Assembly (NCBI RefSeq): GCF_000002985.6
Contig: NC_003281.10
Span: 930,001 to 994,000 of the forward strand
Direction of reading: 5' to 3'
DNA: 64,000 nucleotides
Origin: Caenorhabditis elegans
Lineage: Eukaryota; Nematoda; Chromadorea; Rhabditida; Rhabditidae
The notes beneath the pieces were generated by a model. That model did no database searches. It was not told the origin of the DNA and worked only from the letters and a program-made list of their open reading frames with translations. Shown piece after piece: positions 58,290 through 64,000 of this stretch. Numbering within the stretch: the stretch's first letter is position 1; the number at the start of each line of letters is the position of its first letter. A program made the translations under genes and the position numbers.

Positions 58290-61200
58290 CTCCCCGCCCC
58301 CTGTTGTTATATTTATCGATTATTGATTTTTTTATTGATTTTTCAACACTCACTTTTTTGTTGTTTCCATCAAAAATTCCACGTTTTTTGTGTGCTTTCG
58401 CATCTTGCCATATACCTCAGAACAGCCAAAATAAAATTTCCCTGTGATTTTGGTTTTTTTTTTTTTGCAAAAAAACATTTTGGAATTTTTTTTGATAGGG
58501 AGAAGCCTTGCGGTGGGACTATGGTGAAGCCGTTTTTGATGAGGAGATAGTTTTGAAACCCTAAAAAATTCAAATGTTGGTTTCATGGGATTATATTACT
58601 TTGTTGGAAAAAAAAAATGGAAAATTGAAAAAAATTTTGAAATTTTTTTTCGAGATTTTTTTTCGAAAAATCATAAAAAACTCAAAAACAACCTGAAATT
58701 AATTTATTTGAATTTATCACACTGCGACCTTTCCAATGACCCCCAACATGCCTAGGCTCCGCCCATTTTCCCCAGTTTTTGCATATTTTGGGGTCCCGCC
58801 ACGAAAACTTGTGGATTACTGTAGCTAGCATTTTGTAAAAAAACTTAACATTTTCACCATTGAATAATATACGCTTTACAATTTTTTTCGGCATAAAAAT
58901 AACTGAAAATCTCGCATGAATTTGAAAATTGAATTTTTTGCAAACATTTTTTTTCCAAAATTTATATAAAAATCGTAATAATTCCAAAAGAACTAGAAAT
59001 CATATTTGATTGGTTTATTCAAATTTGTCACATTAAGACGTTTCCGCTGACCCCCGACATGCCTAGGCTCCGGCCAGTTTCCTTTCCCCAGTTTTTGCAT
59101 ATTTTGGGGTCCCGCCACGAAAACTCCTGGACTACTGTAGCTGCCTTTGTTCTGAAAGATTTGAAGGTTTTGGGACAAAATTGAAGATTTATTGAATGTT
59201 TTCAAGCAAAAAATAGGCTCAAAACTGGAGAAATTAACTCATTTTTTGAAATTTGGAATTTTTCACAAAAAAAATGGTTTTCGAAAATTTTTCTAAAAAT
59301 CGTAAAAATTCAAAAACTGTCACAAACCTATTTTAAACAACTTATTCAGGCTGATCACATTAAGACCTCTAATGACCCCCAACATGCCTAGGCTCCGGCC
59401 ATTTTCTCAGATTTTTGTAGTTTTGGGTCCCGCCACGAAAACTCCTGGATTACTGAAGCTACTTTTTTTCCGAAAACATTTGAGGGTTTTGGAGCAGAAT
59501 TGAAGGTTCATCAAGTTTTTTCGCCCAAAATTTAGCTCAAAACTCGAAAAATTACCGAAGTTTTGAAATTTTGAGCTTTTCGCAAAAAAAAAAAATTCCA
59601 AAATTTTTTCTCCGAAAAAAAAATTTCAGAACATTTTTTCGCGCGCGCGGGAATACTTCATTTTTGTTGAATATGTGTGTATGTATGCGCCACACACTTT
59701 TTTGAAATTCAATTTATTTCGCGTTTCCCCCCTCCCATCCTCCTGAAGCTTAAGCCAAAAAATGGGGAGGGGGGAAGATGTGCGAAATTCTGTTATCTCT
59801 TCTTTAGCTCCGTGGAGCACAAGCTGCTGCTGCTCCTGTGCTGCTCTCGTCTATTTCTCAATTTTTGTTCTTTTTCACCCCCTTTTTGCTCCAGAATCCC
59901 ATCGTCGTCCCCCAATCATGATGGCTTAAGACCCCTCCTAATGAAACATTTTTCATTATTTGGTTTTATGGAAGAGTCTTGGAGTCCTGGGAAATTTTTT
60001 GAATTTCTTACATTTTCAGCTTATATATTCCGTCAATTTTGAGTTCCGACACAGCTGAAAGCATAGCTACCGTACCCCGCGTGGCGAGACCCAAAATTTT
60101 TTAAATTGACGGAATATAGGCTTGTTGGGGGTCATTTGAAAGCTTACAATGTCCTAATCATAGAAATTTTAGTTTCAAATCTAGAAAATTAAACAATTTT
60201 TAAAAAATTGGGGAAAAATCTTTTCTTTTTGTTTTTTTCTGAAAAATCGTTTTTTGAAAACTTTGTGTGAAGTGTTGGTTCCTGATAGTGAGCATTTTCA
60301 TAAAAATTTTTGACTTCCTTACATTTTCAGCTTCAAAATGACCCCCATCATGCCTATTTTCCGATCACTTTGGGTTCCGACACAGCTGAAATCAGAGCTA
60401 CCGTACCACGCGTGGCGAGACCCAAAATTTTAAAACTAACGGAACCCAGGCATGATGGGGGTCATTTGAAAGCTAGAAAAAATCTTAACTTGATTTTTAT
60501 AATCTCATTTTTATAAACTTAATTTTTTAAAGAATTTTTGGAAAAATCTTTTTTTTTTCGGAAAAAAATAGGACAAAAAAATTCAACAATTTTTTAATAA
60601 CTTTTAATAACTTTTTGATCTCATTTCAATTATTTCCAACAATTTTTCCTGTCAAAGTCAAAAACTACACATAATTGCTGTTAAACTTTGCGGAAAAGTG
60701 ATGGAAAAAGCGCAAAAATTATGAGCGTCTCCGGGAGAGAGATGTGTGTTTTAAAACGCGCATTATTATGCTCTCGGCGGAGCTTGTGAAGCTTAAAGTG
60801 TTTTCTGGTTTTAGTAATAGGGTTTTTAGAAAAAAAATTGTGTCGAAAATTTATTAAAAATTTTTTTAAAATGTTTTGCTGCAAATTTTTTTAATTCGTA
60901 TTTTTGCAGCTTTATTCCCTATTTTTCGAATTTCTCATTTTCCTGGCTTCAAAATAACACCCATCATGCCTAGTTCCCGTTAATTTTGAGTTCCGACACA
61001 GTTGAAACCACAGCTACAGTACCCATCGTGGTGAGACCCAAATTATAAAAATCGATGGAATATAGGCGTATTGGGGGTTATTTTAAAGCACTCGATATCA
61101 CAAATGTAAATAATATAAATTCAAATTTAAAAAAAAAACCAAAAATTAATAAATTGTGGAGAAAATATAAATTTCTTCAAAAATTTTTTTTTTGAATATT

Positions 61201-61860
61201 TTTTGAATATTTTTTAAACACCCACTTAATTGTAGGTTTTTTTCCGTATCAGTTTTTGAACTTTTTTATTTTAGCTTCAAAATGACACCCATCATGCCTA
61301 GTTTCCGTCAATTTTAAGCTCCGACACAGCTGAAACCACAGCTACAGTACCCCGCGTGGCGGGACCCAAATTCTCGAAATCAAAGGAGTATAGGCAATAT
61401 GGGGGTCATTTTGAAGCTATTGTCGTTCTGAAATTAATAAATAAACTTCTTTAAAGATTTGAAAATCGGTTAAAAAAATTTTGGAGGATTGAAAAAAAAT
61501 GTTATTTAAAAAATGTTATCCAAAAAAAATTTAATACAATTTTTTCAGTATTAAATTTTAGTGTATTATCTTTTTGAAATATTTTTCAAATCAAAAACGT
61601 CCCTAACTAAAATACATTTTTCCGTCAGGCGATCTGGAGAAAATAAAAATATTGTGCTCTAAAAAGTGTCAGATTTCAGATATTTTATGACACTTTTTCT
61701 TTTTTTTTTGTAATTCCCTCCAATTTTAAAATTTTTTCATAAAATACGTGGTTTTCTGATGCCCTTAATTTTAGCGGTAAATTTTAAAAAAATTCGGAAT
61801 TTCTTTGTTTTTTAATTTTTTTCAAATTTCGTCCCAAAACATCGCAAATTTTCCCTAAAC
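58290..61860. repeat. intergenic between TBC gene and trp-1, repeat-rich
   Basis: Three units with CATGCCTAGGCTCCG and GGGTCCCGCCACGAAAACT lie at about 58730-58820, 59030-59130 and 59370-59450. From 60000 on come palindromic units with CCCCCATCATGCCTA..CTGAAA..GCTACCGTACC..GCGTGGCGAGACC (about 60020, 60330, 60960 and 61280). The stretch 59700-59900 is less repetitive and could include promoter. No gene is recognised. Confidence 0.65.
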
Positions 61861-61880
61861 CCTTCCATTTTCCAGCCAAA

Positions 61881-63428
61881 ATGACATCATCAGAAGCATC
61901 CGAGTTTCGGATGATTGAAGATGACGATGACGTCAGCAACAATGTCACGTGGACCGAGTCGGACAACTCGCGGCTCCGCGAGAAGCAGTTCCTGCTCTCC
62001 TGCGAGCGGGGAGATATTGGGAGTGTTAGGAAGCTTTTGGCTGGAATTTCAACGGAAACTTTTAATATAAATTGTTTGGATCCGCTTGGCAGGTAGGTTT
62101 GATAAAGTTTGAAAAAATTAAATTTTTGAAAAAAAATTTTTTTTTTCGAAATGTTGCAAATTTCTTTACAATTTCTACAATTTCTTTCTTGAAAATAAAA
62201 ATTTGAATTCAGCACCCCGAGAGCTTTCAAATAAGCCTCATCATGCCTATGATTTGTCAATTTTGAAATTCGACACAGCTGAAACCATAGCTATACTACC
62301 CCGCGTGGCGAGACCCAAAACTTTCAAAATTGATTAAACTAAGGCATGATGGGGGTCATTTAAAAGCTGAAAACGTCGATAATTTAAATTTTTTGAAATT
62401 AGCTTGAAAAATGGAAAATTTTGCAAAATTTGAGGAAAAAAGAAAAAATTTTTGTTTTTTGAGGAAAATTTTCTCGAACTTTTTAAATTTTCTCATATAT
62501 TTATTTGCATTTACGATACAAAAAGCTTTCAAATTACATCCAACATGCCTTGTTTACGTCAATTTTAAGTTCCGACACAGCTGAAATCAGAGCTACAGTA
62601 CCCCGCGTCGCGAAACCCGAAAATTTCAAAATTGACGAAACTTAGGCATGATGGGGGTCATTTAAAAGCTGAAAGCGTTGTAAATTCGAGTTTTATAAAT
62701 AAAATGCAATAGCTCTAATATTTTTTCGAGAAAATTTTGAAACTAATAAATTTTTGAAAAATTTTTTTTCAACATTTTTTAAACTTTTCTTTCCCCGAAT
62801 AAAATATATTTTATAGCATAGTACACTTGAATTTTTACGGGCTCCGCGAGTTCCGGTTTATATCTTATTCCCCCTCCCGGTTGCAGAAACGCGCTTCTCA
62901 TCGCAATTGAAAACGAGAACATCGAGATGATCGAGTTACTATTGGACCACAATATTGAGGTTTCGTTTTGCACACTTTTTTAAAGAAAAAAAGCATTTTT
63001 AAAATGTGCTCGAAAAATAAGCCTAAAGTGAGAAATTCTGGAAAAAAAAATTTTTTTTTGAAAATTTTATTTGGAATTTTTTTTTTGGAATTTTTTTTTT
63101 GGAATTTTTTTTTGAATTTTTTTCGAAGCCCTTAATTATTTGTTTTGAAATTTATTATTGTATGTCACAAAAACAATTTCTGCAACAGAAGCCAAATTGA
63201 AAATCTGGGCAAAAAAAAATTGTTTTTCACAGATTTAAATGTTTTTTTTTTCAAAAAAATTGTTCTACTTCGAAAATCTAAATTTTTAACTCATTTTTTG
63301 TTTAATTTCCAAAAATTTTACAATTTCAGACCGGCGACGCAATTCTCTACGCAATTGGAGAGGAAAACGTGGAGGCGGTGGAGATCATAGTGGAGCACCT
63401 GGAAAAAATGGACAAATTTGACTCGGAG
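61881..63428 (+). CDS. trp-1: TRPC-type cation channel, N-terminal ankyrin region (gene continues past window)
   Basis: The first three coding exons are 61881-62092, 62887-62959 and 63330-63428, 128 residues in consistent phase; a donor (GAG|GTACTT) leads to exons beyond 64000. The acidic start (MTSSEASEFRMIEDDDDVSN) is followed by FLLSCERGDIGSVRKLLAG and NALLIAIENENIEMIELLLD, the helix-turn-helix pairs of the ankyrin-like repeats before the channel pore in TRPC proteins. I recognise it as C. elegans trp-1, a plasma-membrane calcium-permeable channel. A TTTTCCAG acceptor stands 5 bp before the ATG, consistent with SL trans-splicing. Pore and TRP box are outside the window. Confidence 0.85.
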
Positions 63429-63930
63429 GTACTTTTTTCGAATTTTTTATATGAAATTTAACGTAAAATTTAGTTTCAGCGCACTGAGAGCTTTCAGAAA
63501 AGTATAATCATGACTGGGTTCTGAGAATTTTTAATTTTTCGGGAAAAAAATTGGGTCCCGTCGGGAAAAAGTCTCGGGGTACTGTAGGAAGCGAACTTTT
63601 CATTTTGGATTAACTTTTATAACAAATTCAGATAACTGGGTTAATTTTGAGATAGGTTTCAGGAAAATTAACCGAAAACTGAAAAAGGTACGAATTTTCG
63701 AAAAAAAATTTTTTTTTAATTTTCACAAAATGTTTTTTTTAGAAAATCTCTCAAATTGAAATTTTGAATTTTTCACATTTTAAGCTTCAAAATGACCCCC
63801 ATCATGCCTAGTTTACGCCATTTTCATGTCTTGACACAGCTGAAACATAGCTACCGTAACCCGCGTGGCGGGACCCAAAATTTCAAAGTTGGCGGAACCT
63901 GGACATGATGGGGGTCATTTGAAAGCTCTC
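62210..63930. repeat. palindromic dispersed repeats in trp-1 introns
   Basis: Units near 62210-62365, 62530-62675 and 63785-63930 each begin with a GCTT(T)CAAATGACCCCCATCAT-like arm and end with its inverse (GCATGATGGGGGTCATTT), with a CGACACAGCTGAAA..GCGTGGCGAGACCC core. A partial unit lies at 63485-63600. Confidence 0.85.
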
Positions 63931-64000
63931 AGTTAGCCCAGTGCAAATATTATAACATTTTTGTTAAAAGTTCAAAAAATTGGTTAAAAATTGTACTTTC

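Noticed and set aside
59626-59820. 64-codon minus-strand frame between the TBC gene and trp-1
   Set aside because: No acceptor or start context, low-complexity surroundings, and no similarity to a known family.

Overview
The window is animal DNA, and everything points to the nematode Caenorhabditis elegans or a very close relative. Introns are short and AT-rich with TTTTCAG-type acceptors. Acceptors sit just upstream of many start codons, as expected for SL trans-splicing. The TTAGGC telomere repeat is scattered through introns. Lineage-specific gene families are present: F-box/FTH, F-box/FBA_2-like and WSN-domain receptor phosphatase-like genes. The right edge holds the start of a TRPC channel gene that I recognise as trp-1. 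Exon coordinates below were read by eye from splice signals, reading frame and comparison between paralogues; no search was run.

Region 1 (1-3500) has no convincing gene. It holds back-to-back tandem repeats (about 19, 26 and 27 bp), then a perfectly phased array of heat-shock-element pentamers and a strong palindrome.

Region 2 (3585-36000) is a birth-and-death cluster of F-box genes. Eight FTH-type genes look intact: 3585-6067, 10879-13458, 14873-16278 and 19363-20498 on the minus strand; 20882-22055, 22544-23803, 26357-27795 and 32304-33526 on the plus strand. Six more FTH copies are broken, and one FBA_2-like gene (34280-35979) has two in-frame stops. Two mariner elements sit in the first introns of two of these genes; one has an intact transposase and paired terminal repeats, the other is decayed. 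The products are predicted substrate adaptors for SCF ubiquitin ligases. Several 5' flanks share a pair of ACTGATAA-type GATA sites, which suggests intestinal expression. Within the cluster lies an inverted pair of small secreted cysteine-rich peptide genes (24329-25253).

Region 3 (36600-50500, minus strand) contains two related multi-exon genes with an N-terminal WSN-like region, a long helical ectodomain, one membrane segment and a cytoplasmic tyrosine-phosphatase domain. Both carry reading-frame lesions and altered catalytic motifs. Their introns and 5' ends hold foldback, GC-rich, TTAGGC and tRNA-like repeats, and their first exons appear locally duplicated.

Region 4 (52500-64000, plus strand) is more conserved: a complete TBC-domain Rab GTPase-activating protein gene of the TBC1D10 group (53261-58286), then the first three coding exons of trp-1 (61881-63428, running off the window). 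Their introns and flanks are packed with short repeats in both orientations, many of them palindromic. A 181-bp-period tandem repeat runs right up to the first acceptor of the TBC gene.
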